A stretch of DNA of 16,530 bases from Rickettsiales bacterium (GTDB lineage: Bacteria > Pseudomonadota > Alphaproteobacteria > Rickettsiales > JALZUV01): NCBI GenBank assembly GCA_023301245.1, contig JALZUV010000116.1, positions 1 through 16,530 on the forward strand, written 5' to 3'. Position numbers and translations under genes: made by a program. The notes under the pieces are model-generated. The model saw only the letters and a program-made list of their open reading frames with translations, was not told where the DNA came from and did no database searches. Positions within the stretch are counted from its first letter, which is position 1. Each line of letters starts with the position of its first letter. This document shows, in pieces, positions 1-6,742 of this stretch.

Positions 1-13
1 GGCGAAACTAAAA

Positions 14-466
14 CTAGCCTTGTGCTTCGGTCTGAGACTCTTCTATCGGGGCGCTCCACATTTTTTCTAGCTGGTACAGTTCGCGTATTTCGGGTTTGAA
101 GAGATGAACGATAATATCGCCGCAATCTACCAACACCCAGTCGCCTGTTTGTTTGCCTTCGAGCGATAGGATGGGCATGCCATTTTCTTTCAAAGTAGCG
201 GCTAATTTATCGGCAAGGGTGGCAACATGGCGGCTTGAACGGCCAGAGGCGACAATCATATAGTCGGCGAAACTGCTTTTTCCTGCAAGATCAATGGAGG
301 TGATTTCTTCGGCTTTATCATCATCAAGCGATGACTCGATGAGGCTTTTTAATGAATCTACATCTAGTGCAGACGAGGTTTTATTTAGAATGCGAAGTCT
401 CCGTGGTTCTTTTGTGAAATGAGGATTATCCACACTTCTTAACACTATTTTACTGCAAAAACGCAT
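14..466 (-). CDS. rsfS: Ribosomal silencing factor RsfS (Iojap/DUF143)
   Basis: RsfS binds ribosomal protein uL14 on the 50S subunit and blocks joining with 30S, lowering translation when nutrients are short. The conserved core is visible: SLDDDKAEEI, then GKSSFADYMIVASGRSSRHV, then GDWVLVDCGDIIVHLF and the C-terminal LYQLEKMW. The open frame extends upstream to base 553, but that would run about 100 bases into nadD and adds an arginine-rich stretch unlike the family. I chose the ATG at 466, which gives 150 residues and overlaps nadD by 17 bases, with TTTGGA just upstream. A later GTG is also possible. It is the last of three genes (proA-nadD-rsfS); rlmH often follows in related genomes but would lie beyond the left edge. 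The product is secure; the exact start is not. Confidence 0.93.
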   Translation of the reverse strand: MRFCSKIVLRSVDNPHFTKEPRRLRILNKTSSALDVDSLKSLIESSLDDDKAEEITSIDLAGKSSFADYMIVASGRSSRHVATLADKLAATLKENGMPILSLEGKQTGDWVLVDCGDIIVHLFKPEIRELYQLEKMWSAPIEESQTEAQG

Positions 467-1034
467 TTTTTCCAAATTTATTTCGCAAGTTCGTCGCCGA
501 TTGTTTGTGACGCGGAATAAATAAATATGTCCAACGTGGTGTAGGCGCATCAATTAAATGGCGCGCATGAGCGCTGGGTAATCGGCGCTGCGCGTAGGCA
601 ATTGCGGCAGGCGAGCGCAATGCTGCATGCGAATGAGGGGTACGATCAACAACACAAATTGCTATTGAATTCAGTATATTACGCCAATTTTTCCAACGAT
701 GAAATTGGTGAAGATTATCCGAACCCATTATCCAAACAAACTGGTTTTTAGGGTGGCTATCTAGCAGAAGCTCTAGTGTATCGGCGGTATATTGCAGGTT
801 ATTTTCCTGCTCAATTTCACAAATTTTTAGCCATGAATTTTTATGGGCAAAACGGCGTGCAGAGGCGACTCTAGTGGCATAATCGGCCATATCATCGCGG
901 GTTTTGAGTGGGTTCTGCGGGCTAACGAGCCACCAAACCTCGTCTAATTCGAGCCGTTTTCGTACCTGTTGCGAGATGTGAAAATGCCCCGCATGAGCAG
1001 GGTTAAACGACCCTCCTAGCAGGCCGATTTTCAC
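450..1034 (-). CDS. nadD: Nicotinate-nucleotide adenylyltransferase NadD
   Basis: NadD transfers AMP from ATP to nicotinate mononucleotide, giving deamido-NAD in the cytoplasmic NAD pathway. The nucleotidyltransferase signature GGSFNPAHAGH is at residues 7-17, with the HxGH-type ATP-binding motif at its end. The C-terminal SATNLR at 179-184 corresponds to the family's S-[ST]-x-x-[IL]-R motif. Length is 194 residues, normal for the family. The start codon is GTG and overlaps the TGA stop of proA in a GTGA arrangement, so translation is probably coupled. Its own end overlaps the start of rsfS. The order proA-nadD-rsfS is a common arrangement in Proteobacteria. Confidence 0.96.
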   Translation of the reverse strand: MKIGLLGGSFNPAHAGHFHISQQVRKRLELDEVWWLVSPQNPLKTRDDMADYATRVASARRFAHKNSWLKICEIEQENNLQYTADTLELLLDSHPKNQFVWIMGSDNLHQFHRWKNWRNILNSIAICVVDRTPHSHAALRSPAAIAYAQRRLPSAHARHLIDAPTPRWTYLFIPRHKQSATNLRNKFGKNAFLQ

Positions 1035-2293
1035 GCGCGAATTGCGCCATCGCTGCTGACGGCATATTTATAAGTGATAAGTTGCCTAACTCCTACTGGC
1101 CCGCGGGCATGTAAGCGGCCTGTAGCAATGCCAATTTCCGCGCCCATCCCAAATTCGCCACCATCAGCAAATTGCGTGGAGGTGTTCTGCATCACAATGG
1201 CGCTATCAACAGTTTGAGTGAAGCGGGCTGCAGCCTCCGCATTTTCGGTGAATATCGCATCTGTATGGTGCGAGCCATGGGTGTTTATATGCGCAATGGC
1301 TTGCTCTAACCCTTTGACGATTTTAACCGAAATAATACTATCGAGATATTCGGTGGAATAATCTTCTTCACTGGCGGCCACAATGCGTGGTTCAATGGTT
1401 TGCGATTTTTTATCGCCGCGAATTTGTAGGCAGCCTGCTTCAATCAGCGCATCGCATAAAGCGGGTAGGGCTTTGCTGGCGATAGCGTCATCAACCAAGA
1501 GCGATTCGGTTGCGCCGCAAATGCCCGTGCGGCGCATTTTGGCGTTAGTGATAACTTTTGCCGCCTTGGCAATATCTGCCCCCTCATGCACATAGGAATG
1601 ACAATTTCCGTCAAGATGAAGCAGCGTTGGCACGCGGCTTTCTTGCTGCACTAGCGAGGTGAGGCTTTTGCCGCCGCGCGGAATAATCACATCAATTTCA
1701 TCATTAGCATGTAGCATGGCCGTCACCCAATCGCGGTTGACGGAGGGCACGAGTTGCACTGCATCAGCGGGCATAGCCGCATTTTCGAGTCCCTGCGCGA
1801 TACATTCGGCAATCGCTTGCGAGCTGTAAAAACTATTGGAGCCACCGCGCAATAAAACTGCATTGCCTGACTTGATACAGAGGCCAGCAGCATCGGCGGT
1901 TACATTGGGGCGAGCTTCGTAAATTACGCCGATGACGCCCAGCGGTACGGGAATTTTATCGATGCTCAAACCATTAGGGCGGTTCCATGATTCTAACTTA
2001 CCTGCCAGTGGGTCTGGCAATTTTGCAATAGCCTCCAGCCCTGCGGCCATGGCTTCGATGCGGGGGGCATCTAATTTCAAGCGGTCGAGCATCGCGGGTG
2101 GCGAATTTCTTTCAGCCGCTGCCGCCATATCGGTTTGGTTGGCGAGTAAAATATGGCTTTCTGCTTCGCGAATAAGGTTTGCAGCATGGCGTAATGCTTG
2201 GTTGCGTTGCTCAAGCGTGCTGACCGCTAGCAGGCGGTATGCAATTTTTGCTTTGTTCGCTAAATTAGAGAGGGCTGTAGTAATTTCATTCAT
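1031..2293 (-). CDS. proA: Gamma-glutamyl phosphate reductase ProA
   Basis: ProA reduces gamma-glutamyl phosphate to glutamate semialdehyde with NADPH, the second step of proline synthesis. Visible family blocks are VPLGVIGVIYEARPNVT, then SGNAVLLRGG, the catalytic cysteine region MRRTGICGATE, and the C-terminal block GGEFGMGAEIGIATGRLHAR. I took the ATG at 2293 (420 residues). An upstream in-frame ATG at 2311 would add six residues, but the TATATATA at 2299-2306 would then be coding and only two bases would separate it from the divergent queD start. Neither start has an obvious ribosome-binding site. It is the first gene of the unit with nadD and rsfS. The kinase partner proB is not in this window, whereas many relatives place it directly upstream. 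Confidence 0.95.
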   Translation of the reverse strand: MNEITTALSNLANKAKIAYRLLAVSTLEQRNQALRHAANLIREAESHILLANQTDMAAAAERNSPPAMLDRLKLDAPRIEAMAAGLEAIAKLPDPLAGKLESWNRPNGLSIDKIPVPLGVIGVIYEARPNVTADAAGLCIKSGNAVLLRGGSNSFYSSQAIAECIAQGLENAAMPADAVQLVPSVNRDWVTAMLHANDEIDVIIPRGGKSLTSLVQQESRVPTLLHLDGNCHSYVHEGADIAKAAKVITNAKMRRTGICGATESLLVDDAIASKALPALCDALIEAGCLQIRGDKKSQTIEPRIVAASEEDYSTEYLDSIISVKIVKGLEQAIAHINTHGSHHTDAIFTENAEAAARFTQTVDSAIVMQNTSTQFADGGEFGMGAEIGIATGRLHARGPVGVRQLITYKYAVSSDGAIRA

Positions 2294-2298
2294 GTTGT

Positions 2299-2306
2299 TA
2301 TATATA
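2299..2306. promoter_or_regulatory. Palindromic TATATATA between proA and queD starts
   Basis: The 20 bases between the proA ATG (2293) and the queD ATG (2314) contain TATATATA, which reads the same on both strands. It ends 7 bases before the queD start and 5 bases before the proA start. A shared -10 box here would put both transcription starts at or next to the start codons, giving leaderless mRNAs, which fits the absence of Shine-Dalgarno sequences. No convincing -35 hexamer was found on either side. This is an inference from spacing. Confidence 0.4.
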
Positions 2307-2313
2307 GCCATCT

Positions 2314-2733
2314 ATGACAATTACTGCCACCCGAAAGATAGAATTTGATGCCGCGCACCGCGTGATGTTGCATGAAAGTAAATGTAAGAATTTGCATGGC
2401 CACCGCTATGTGGTGGAGGTAACCGCGCAAGCGCCCGAGCTAGATAGCTTAGGCCGCGTGGTAGATTTTGGCGTGCTGAAAGAAAAACTTGGCGGCTGGA
2501 TTGATGAGAAGTGGGATCATCAAACTATCCTATTTGCCGAAGATAAGCCACTGGGCGAGGCGATTGCCGCGCAAACTGGCCAGCCGATATTCTATTTACC
2601 AAGCAACCCCACCGCCGAAAATATGGCCAATTATCTGCTAAAAGAAATTTGCCCAACCTTATTTGAAGGCCCGCTGAAGATTGTAACAATCACCCTGCGC
2701 GAAACGCCTAATTGCTGGGTTGAGGTAAGTTAA
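2314..2733 (+). CDS. queD: 6-carboxy-5,6,7,8-tetrahydropterin synthase QueD
   Basis: QueD converts dihydroneopterin triphosphate to 6-carboxytetrahydropterin, an early step toward 7-deazaguanine and queuosine in tRNA. The zinc site is visible as His15 (DAAHR) and His28/His30 (NLHGH), with the catalytic Cys24 in SKCKNLHGH and an Asp68-His69 pair in KWDHQ. The C-terminal PTAENMANYLL is also typical of the 6-pyruvoyl-tetrahydropterin synthase fold. Length (139) and the N-terminus (TATRKIEFDAAHRV) fit the family, so the ATG at 2314 is well placed although no ribosome-binding site precedes it. No other que gene is present in the window. It is divergent from proA and followed after two bases by a mini-lipoprotein gene. 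QueD versus eukaryote-like PTPS cannot be fully separated by eye, but QueD is the expected bacterial role. Confidence 0.93.
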   Translation: MTITATRKIEFDAAHRVMLHESKCKNLHGHRYVVEVTAQAPELDSLGRVVDFGVLKEKLGGWIDEKWDHQTILFAEDKPLGEAIAAQTGQPIFYLPSNPTAENMANYLLKEICPTLFEGPLKIVTITLRETPNCWVEVS

Positions 2734-2735
2734 TA

Positions 2736-2873
2736 ATGTTTAGATATTTTCTGTCTATTTTCATCATCCTCGTTGCGCTTAGCGCTTGCCAAAAACAGAG
2801 CCAAGTTTCAGGTTGGATGATTCACCAAGGCTGGGATGAAAATAATGATTCTGCCACGCGTGATGAGCGTTAA
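2736..2873 (+). CDS. Predicted 45-residue lipoprotein
   Basis: This short gene is easy to miss. It encodes 45 residues beginning MFRYFLSIFIILVALSAC. That is a hydrophobic signal sequence ending in LSAC, which matches the lipobox L-[AS]-[GA]-C, with the lipidated cysteine at residue 18. The mature part is only 28 residues, polar to acidic, with two tryptophans (27 and 33), ending DSATRDER. GAGG at 2722-2725, inside the end of queD, is a plausible ribosome-binding site ten bases upstream. It starts two bases after the queD stop, so the two are probably co-transcribed. Its stop overlaps the stop of the convergent DUF1223 gene by four bases. Function is unknown; similar mini-lipoproteins are often envelope tethers or stress factors, but nothing here shows which. 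Confidence 0.72.
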   Translation: MFRYFLSIFIILVALSACQKQSQVSGWMIHQGWDENNDSATRDER

Positions 2874-3592
2874 AGCTTAGCCGCTGCAATAATGCGGCCT
2901 TGAGGCTTAGTTTGTAGAATAACGGCAACGCCTTTGGAGCTGGAGCTTGGCAGTTTCAATTCAATAGCTTTACCATTCCATTCCCCGATATTGCGGAAGC
3001 TTGTGACGATGTTATAATTGGTTAACGTTTCGCCACGATTCTCACCTCGTAAAATTTCGGTAGTATGTTGTGGGTCATATTCAATGAGAGTAATTTGGCC
3101 GTTTCCTTGGCCCTCACTTACCGCAATTTGTAGATGTTGCCCTAGTTGAGTGAGTTTAATTTTAGGTCCGTTGATGGTCGCGTTATCGGCAATAGATTGC
3201 AATAGTTTGCTGCGCGAAGCGCCATTCATTTCGGCTACACCATTAACTACGGCTTGCGGAGTATAGACATTGCTACGACGAAAGGTTTGGCGGTAATTAT
3301 ATTGGCGTTGCGTATTTTCTTTGCTGGAGTAAGGGTCTTTCCAGCCAATATAGTTCCAATAATCGACATGGAAGGATAGGGGGAGCACTTTAGCGGAATG
3401 TTGAGTGGCTAATTCGGCTAATACTCTATCGGCGGGCGGGCATGATGAGCAGCCTTGCGAGGTGAAAAGCTCCACCACTGTTAGCGAATCGCTATCCATA
3501 TTGGCGAAGGCTTTTTCAGCCTCGGCTTTAGTTGCATAGAGCCATGTTGTTGAAGCAATGGCGGCGAGGGCGATAAATAATATAACTTTCAT
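2870..3592 (-). CDS. Exported DUF1223 thioredoxin-like protein
   Basis: This is a DUF1223 family protein with a thioredoxin-like fold whose cellular role is not established. The family core is seen as VVELFTSQGCSSCPPAD (residues 39-55), with a CxxC pair at Cys48 and Cys51. It is followed by LPLSFHVDYWNYIGWKDPYSS and RQTFRRSNVYTPQAVVNG, all typical of the family. The N-terminus MKVILFIALAAIAS is a hydrophobic export signal or anchor, so the CxxC domain probably works in the periplasm. I chose the ATG at 3592 (240 residues). A GTG at 3619 would add nine polar residues before the signal. It follows rlmN by 31 bases and is the last gene of a four-gene minus-strand run. A redox role is inferred from the fold and cysteines only. 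Confidence 0.88.
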   Translation of the reverse strand: MKVILFIALAAIASTTWLYATKAEAEKAFANMDSDSLTVVELFTSQGCSSCPPADRVLAELATQHSAKVLPLSFHVDYWNYIGWKDPYSSKENTQRQYNYRQTFRRSNVYTPQAVVNGVAEMNGASRSKLLQSIADNATINGPKIKLTQLGQHLQIAVSEGQGNGQITLIEYDPQHTTEILRGENRGETLTNYNIVTSFRNIGEWNGKAIELKLPSSSSKGVAVILQTKPQGRIIAAAKL

Positions 3593-3623
3593 AACTAATG
3601 CTTCGCGCGCATTAGGCACTTCA

Positions 3624-4697
3624 TTACAATTTTACTTTTTCGCCTTTTTTGCGCTCACTGGCGGATTTTAATTGCCCGCAGGCGGCCATGATATCTTCGC
3701 CGCGAGTTTTGCGGATGGGGCTGCTGAAACCAGCGGCCATTACAATACGGCCAAAGGCGTGGATACGGTTATTGCTGCTGCATACATAGGGGCTGTCAGG
3801 CCACGGATTGAAGGGAATTAAATTCACCTTCGCATGAATGCCTTGTAGCAATTTAACCAATTCATGCGCATCATCTTCCGAATCATTTACGCCATTTAGC
3901 ATGACATACTCAAAGGTAATGCGGCGGCTGTTACTAGCACCAGGGTAGTTGCGGCAGGCATCCATCAAATCTCTAATGGGGTATTTTTTATTGATGGGAA
4001 CAATTTCGTTGCGCAATTTATCGTTGGTGGCGTGGAGTGAGATGGCGAGATTAACTTCCAAATCGCGGCCACAAGCTTCAATCGCAGGAACAATTCCGCT
4101 GGTCGATAAGGTGATGCGGCGTTTAGATAAGGCAACACCATCAGGGTCCATCAAAATGAGCATCGCTTTTTTGACGTTTTCGTAATTATAAAGTGGCTCA
4201 CCCATGCCCATGAGCACGATGTTGGTCACGCGGCGTTCAGCGTCTGATTTACCCCATTCATCTTCGCGGTCACGCGCGAGCATCCATTGGCCGACAATTT
4301 CATCAGTGGTTAGGTTGCGTACTAACTTCATTGTGCCTGTATGGCAGAAGGTGCAAGCGAGCGTGCAGCCTACTTGAGAGGAAACACAGAGTGCTCCACG
4401 GTCAGTCTCGGGGATAAATACCGTTTCCACTTCGCGGCCATCGTGCATTTTTAGCAGCCATTTACGTGTGCCATCGGTGGAGGTTAAATCTTGGCTGGTG
4501 GCCGGGCGTGCGATGGAATAATTTTCGTCCAACCATTCGCGAATATCTTTGCTTACATTGCCCATTTGCGAAAATTCAGTGACGCCCTTCACATAAATCC
4601 AGCCCCAAATTTGCTTGGCACGAAACGGTGGGAAGCCATTGCTAGCCAGCAATCCCGTGAGTTCTTCTTTTGTGTACTGAAGGAGTGAGGGTTTCAA
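3624..4697 (-). CDS. rlmN: Dual-specificity RNA methyltransferase RlmN
   Basis: RlmN is a radical SAM enzyme that methylates C2 of A2503 in 23S rRNA and A37 in some tRNAs. The iron-sulfur cluster motif CxxxCxxC is CTLACTFC at Cys111, Cys115 and Cys118. The two mechanistic cysteines are also present: Cys104 in ALCVSSQVG and Cys340 in MAACGQL. Other family blocks are NIVLMGMGEPL and the C-terminal IRKTRGEDIMAACGQL. Length is 357. The start is a TTG at 4697, one base after the ialB-like stop. The next in-frame Met is residue 45, beyond conserved sequence, so a non-ATG start is needed. No clear Shine-Dalgarno precedes it, so translation is probably coupled to the upstream gene. Confidence 0.96.
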   Translation of the reverse strand: MKPSLLQYTKEELTGLLASNGFPPFRAKQIWGWIYVKGVTEFSQMGNVSKDIREWLDENYSIARPATSQDLTSTDGTRKWLLKMHDGREVETVFIPETDRGALCVSSQVGCTLACTFCHTGTMKLVRNLTTDEIVGQWMLARDREDEWGKSDAERRVTNIVLMGMGEPLYNYENVKKAMLILMDPDGVALSKRRITLSTSGIVPAIEACGRDLEVNLAISLHATNDKLRNEIVPINKKYPIRDLMDACRNYPGASNSRRITFEYVMLNGVNDSEDDAHELVKLLQGIHAKVNLIPFNPWPDSPYVCSSNNRIHAFGRIVMAAGFSSPIRKTRGEDIMAACGQLKSASERKKGEKVKL

Positions 4698-4698
4698 A

Positions 4699-5169
4699 CT
4701 AGCGGCACTTCGATTTCATGTGATTATAGGCAGCGGTGAAACCAGTGAGGGAGTAAGTATCGTCAGACGTAGTGCCTTTTTGCGACGTGCCATTCACTTG
4801 CATTTTATTGCCGCGTTTCATGGCATTGATAAAGGCCGCGTCCGTGGCTTCATCGTAAGCCCATGCCACTTCGCCTTTGGTGAAGAATTGGTATTTATTG
4901 CCATCGACTGATGCGTGAACATCTTTGCCTTGTTTGTAAGGGTAGCCCGATGACACGTTGACTTCATCTTTCGCACCGCGATGTACTACTAGCACATAAG
5001 GCTGGCCACGACGGGCATAATTGCCTGCCTGCTTCACAGGTGCTGTGCCAATGTAGCAGGTGTTTTGATAGGTAAAGACACTCCAATCTTGAAAGGAGCG
5101 GTCATAGTTTTGCGCATGCACAATAGCAGGCAAAAGCAGGGCGGAAAGGGCGGCGAATAAACGAATCAT
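4699..5169 (-). CDS. Invasion-associated locus B (IalB) family exported protein
   Basis: This resembles the IalB family, named after a Bartonella invasion factor but widespread in Alphaproteobacteria, including non-pathogens, with unclear biochemistry. A signal peptide is evident: MIRLFAALSALLLPAIVHA, cut before Gln20. The mature start QNYDRSFQDWSVFTY followed by Cys38, and a second cysteine at the penultimate residue (155), is the family pattern and could form a disulfide. The mid-region RGQPYVLVVHRG and the late tract TDAAFINAMKRGNKM also fit. Length is 156. It starts 16 bases after the winged-helix gene and ends one base before the rlmN TTG, so all three are probably one transcript. A 10-base palindrome lies just before the ATG where a Shine-Dalgarno would be. 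The name should not be read as evidence of virulence. Confidence 0.82.
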   Translation of the reverse strand: MIRLFAALSALLLPAIVHAQNYDRSFQDWSVFTYQNTCYIGTAPVKQAGNYARRGQPYVLVVHRGAKDEVNVSSGYPYKQGKDVHASVDGNKYQFFTKGEVAWAYDEATDAAFINAMKRGNKMQVNGTSQKGTTSDDTYSLTGFTAAYNHMKSKCR

Positions 5170-5174
5170 AGCGG

Positions 5175-5184
5175 CACTATAGTG
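5175..5184. promoter_or_regulatory. Palindrome CACTATAGTG before the ialB-like start
   Basis: A perfect 10-base palindrome sits between the stop of the winged-helix gene (5186-5188) and the ATG of the ialB-like gene (5169). It could be a small operator, a -10-like element (TATAGT on the minus strand) for the ialB-rlmN part of the unit, or chance. No flanking -35 was identified and the partner protein is unknown. Confidence 0.25.
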
Positions 5185-5185
5185 G

Positions 5186-5761
5186 CTATTTGGTTGATGA
5201 CAAGAGTAGTTGGTAAGAACCCTCGTCTGTAATAATTGAAAGCGAGGTTTTCTCTAGCTTTTTACGCAAACGATAAAGGTGAGTTTCCAGCGTATGAGTT
5301 TCTAAATCAGCCGTATGCCCCCACACATTTTGCATAAGGGTTTCATGTGCGACAGAGGCGTTGGCTACGTAAAGCTGCTCCACAAGGCTGGTTTCAATCT
5401 CGGTGAGTTTTAATGAGGTGGCTAGTGGCGGCAATGCGCGGCTTCGGTGCAAAAATTGCTGAATGAATTTTATACTTAATGGCCGGTGCTGATGGGTGCA
5501 AGGTGGGTTTAAGCGCGATTGTCCATCAGGCAATATGAGCATGATTTGTGTATGACGAAATTTTGGCTGCTCGCTTACCCATTGGCTGGCTGAGCGCGCC
5601 GAAGATTGGTCATGCGTAATTAAAATGGCGCGGCGATGGGGAAGGATATCATCTAGATTTTCCACCATTATTGTGCCTTCAGGCAGTAAGGGCAGCAAGC
5701 AAGGCGCATCCAGCTTTTGCGAGCAATAGAGAGTTAAGGCGGTGAAACTACTTGTCTGCAT
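5186..5761 (-). CDS. OmpR/PhoB-type winged-helix regulator with degenerate receiver
   Basis: This is a 191-residue protein with a C-terminal OmpR/PhoB-type DNA-binding domain, about residues 117-187. The recognisable pieces are LKLTEIETSLVEQL, ETLMQNVWG, the recognition-helix stretch TLETHLYRLRKKLE, and the wing IITDEGSYQLL. The N-terminal ~115 residues are about receiver length with alternating hydrophobic strands (AILITH, IMLILPDG), but the acidic pair after the first strand is not evident and no standard phosphoacceptor context is seen. It may therefore be a phosphorylation-independent regulator. The open frame extends to 5917, but that part overlaps ribA on the other strand. The ATG at 5761 matches the domain start. 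It is divergent from ribA (29 bases) and first in the run with ialB-like, rlmN and DUF1223. No histidine kinase is nearby. Confidence 0.8.
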   Translation of the reverse strand: MQTSSFTALTLYCSQKLDAPCLLPLLPEGTIMVENLDDILPHRRAILITHDQSSARSASQWVSEQPKFRHTQIMLILPDGQSRLNPPCTHQHRPLSIKFIQQFLHRSRALPPLATSLKLTEIETSLVEQLYVANASVAHETLMQNVWGHTADLETHTLETHLYRLRKKLEKTSLSIITDEGSYQLLLSSTK

Positions 5762-5770
5762 GGTGCTTAC

Positions 5771-5780
5771 CCTATAGATT
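5771..5780. promoter_or_regulatory. Candidate overlapping -10 region between regulator and ribA
   Basis: The 29-base gap between the regulator ATG (5761, minus) and the ribA ATG (5791, plus) has CCTATAGATT at its centre. On the plus strand TATAGA lies 12 bases before the ribA start. On the minus strand TATAGG lies about 9 bases before the regulator start, with TTGCTC 16 bases further upstream as a possible -35. Both mRNAs would have leaders of only a few bases. This is weak but recalls the TATATATA in the proA-queD gap. Confidence 0.33.
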
Positions 5781-5790
5781 CCTATGCCTA

Positions 5791-6702
5791 ATGAGCAACG
5801 AAAAATATATAATAGCATTATCGCGTGCGCTATTTGAATTGCGTAGTGGTCGTGCGATTCAAATTGATGGGCTGGCGTTTCAAGCGGTAGAAAGCGAAAA
5901 CTTGCCTGTTGGCGCAATGTTGGTTGCGCCCAAAGCGTTGGATGAACGGTTTTTGCCCAGCACTGCCCGCACCCCGCAAAACGATGGCGAGCAGCTGGCG
6001 ATAAATTTGCTAAAGCGCGCAGGGCTATTGCCTGCCTTTGCCATTGTTGAAGCGGCGGAGATGGCTTTTGAAGGTGAGGCTCTTACCGCTTCCCTACAAT
6101 CAGAATTAGTTACGGTGCAAAAATTATCTGAAGCACGTGTGCCACTAAAATATGCAGAAAATGCACGAGTGGTTAGTTTCCGCAGTCCTGCTAGTGCTAT
6201 CGAGCATTTAGCGGTATTGGTCGGTGAACCTCACACGCAAGATGCCCCCTTAGTGCGCGTGCATTCCTCGTGCATGACGGGCGATTTGCTGGGTAGCTTG
6301 CGTTGCGATTGTGGCGATCAGCTGCAATTAGCGCTCAAGCAAATATCGGAAGTTGGGCATGGCGTGATTTGCTATTTACAGCAAGAAGGGCGCGGCATTG
6401 GTATTAGCAATAAAATGCGCGCTTACCAATTGCAAGATGAGGGGCAAGATACGCTCGATGCGAATTTAAGCCTAGGTTTCGCCGCCGATGAGCGCGATTT
6501 TGGCCTAGCGGCTGCCATGCTAAAAGCGTTGGCGGTGGAGTCGATAAATTTGCTATCGAACAACCCCGATAAGGCCGAGCAGTTGGAAAATTACGGAATT
6601 AAAATAGCAGTAAAAACTCCGCTAATGGCACAAACGAACCGTCATAATGCGGATTATTTAGCGACCAAATCTGCACGTTTTGGCCATAAGCTCGATTCAT
6701 AA
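5791..6702 (+). CDS. ribA: GTP cyclohydrolase II RibA
   Basis: RibA opens GTP to the pyrimidine precursor at the first step of riboflavin synthesis. The catalytic domain occupies about residues 110-300. The zinc ligands are Cys161, Cys172 and Cys174 in CMTGDLLGSLRCDCG, followed by the substrate loop QQEGRGIGISNKMRAY and FAADERDFG, then LLSNNPDK and the C-terminal NADYLATKSARFGH. The first ~110 residues (ELRSGRAIQIDG...) are an extension of the kind seen in alphaproteobacterial RibA proteins and absent from the ~200-residue enterobacterial enzyme; no RibB active-site motif is visible in it. I chose the ATG at 5791 (303 residues). A TTG at 5752 would overlap the divergent regulator. No clear ribosome-binding site is present. 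No other riboflavin gene is in the window. Confidence 0.95.
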   Translation: MSNEKYIIALSRALFELRSGRAIQIDGLAFQAVESENLPVGAMLVAPKALDERFLPSTARTPQNDGEQLAINLLKRAGLLPAFAIVEAAEMAFEGEALTASLQSELVTVQKLSEARVPLKYAENARVVSFRSPASAIEHLAVLVGEPHTQDAPLVRVHSSCMTGDLLGSLRCDCGDQLQLALKQISEVGHGVICYLQQEGRGIGISNKMRAYQLQDEGQDTLDANLSLGFAADERDFGLAAAMLKALAVESINLLSNNPDKAEQLENYGIKIAVKTPLMAQTNRHNADYLATKSARFGHKLDS

Positions 6703-6703
6703 A

Positions 6704-6721
6704 TCGTCATATAACTGTCAT
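6704..6721 (+). promoter_or_regulatory. Pho-box-like direct repeat
   Basis: Immediately after the ribA stop is TCGTCAT-ATAA-CTGTCAT. This is two 7-base repeats separated by four A/T bases, an 11-base period. Against the PhoB-binding Pho box consensus CTGTCAT-A(A/T)A(A/T)-CTGTCA(C/T), 16 of 18 positions agree; only the first two bases of the left repeat differ. It lies on the plus strand upstream of the small orphan gene. A TCTAGT hexamer follows after 11 bases and a better TATAAT after 21 bases, i.e. one repeat unit further. PhoB control of the downstream gene is an inference. Confidence 0.5.
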
Positions 6722-6742
6722 ACAAATAAAGTTCTAGTCGGT

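Noticed and set aside
467..553. N-terminal extension of rsfS to 553
   Set aside because: It overlaps nadD by about 100 bases, is arginine-rich and does not resemble RsfS N-termini.
1932..2348. Plus-strand open frame opposite proA running into queD
   Set aside because: It is antisense to conserved ProA sequence and out of frame with queD; no motif.
5762..5917. N-terminal extension of the winged-helix gene to 5917
   Set aside because: It lies opposite the conserved start of ribA and adds sequence unlike any receiver or DNA-binding domain.
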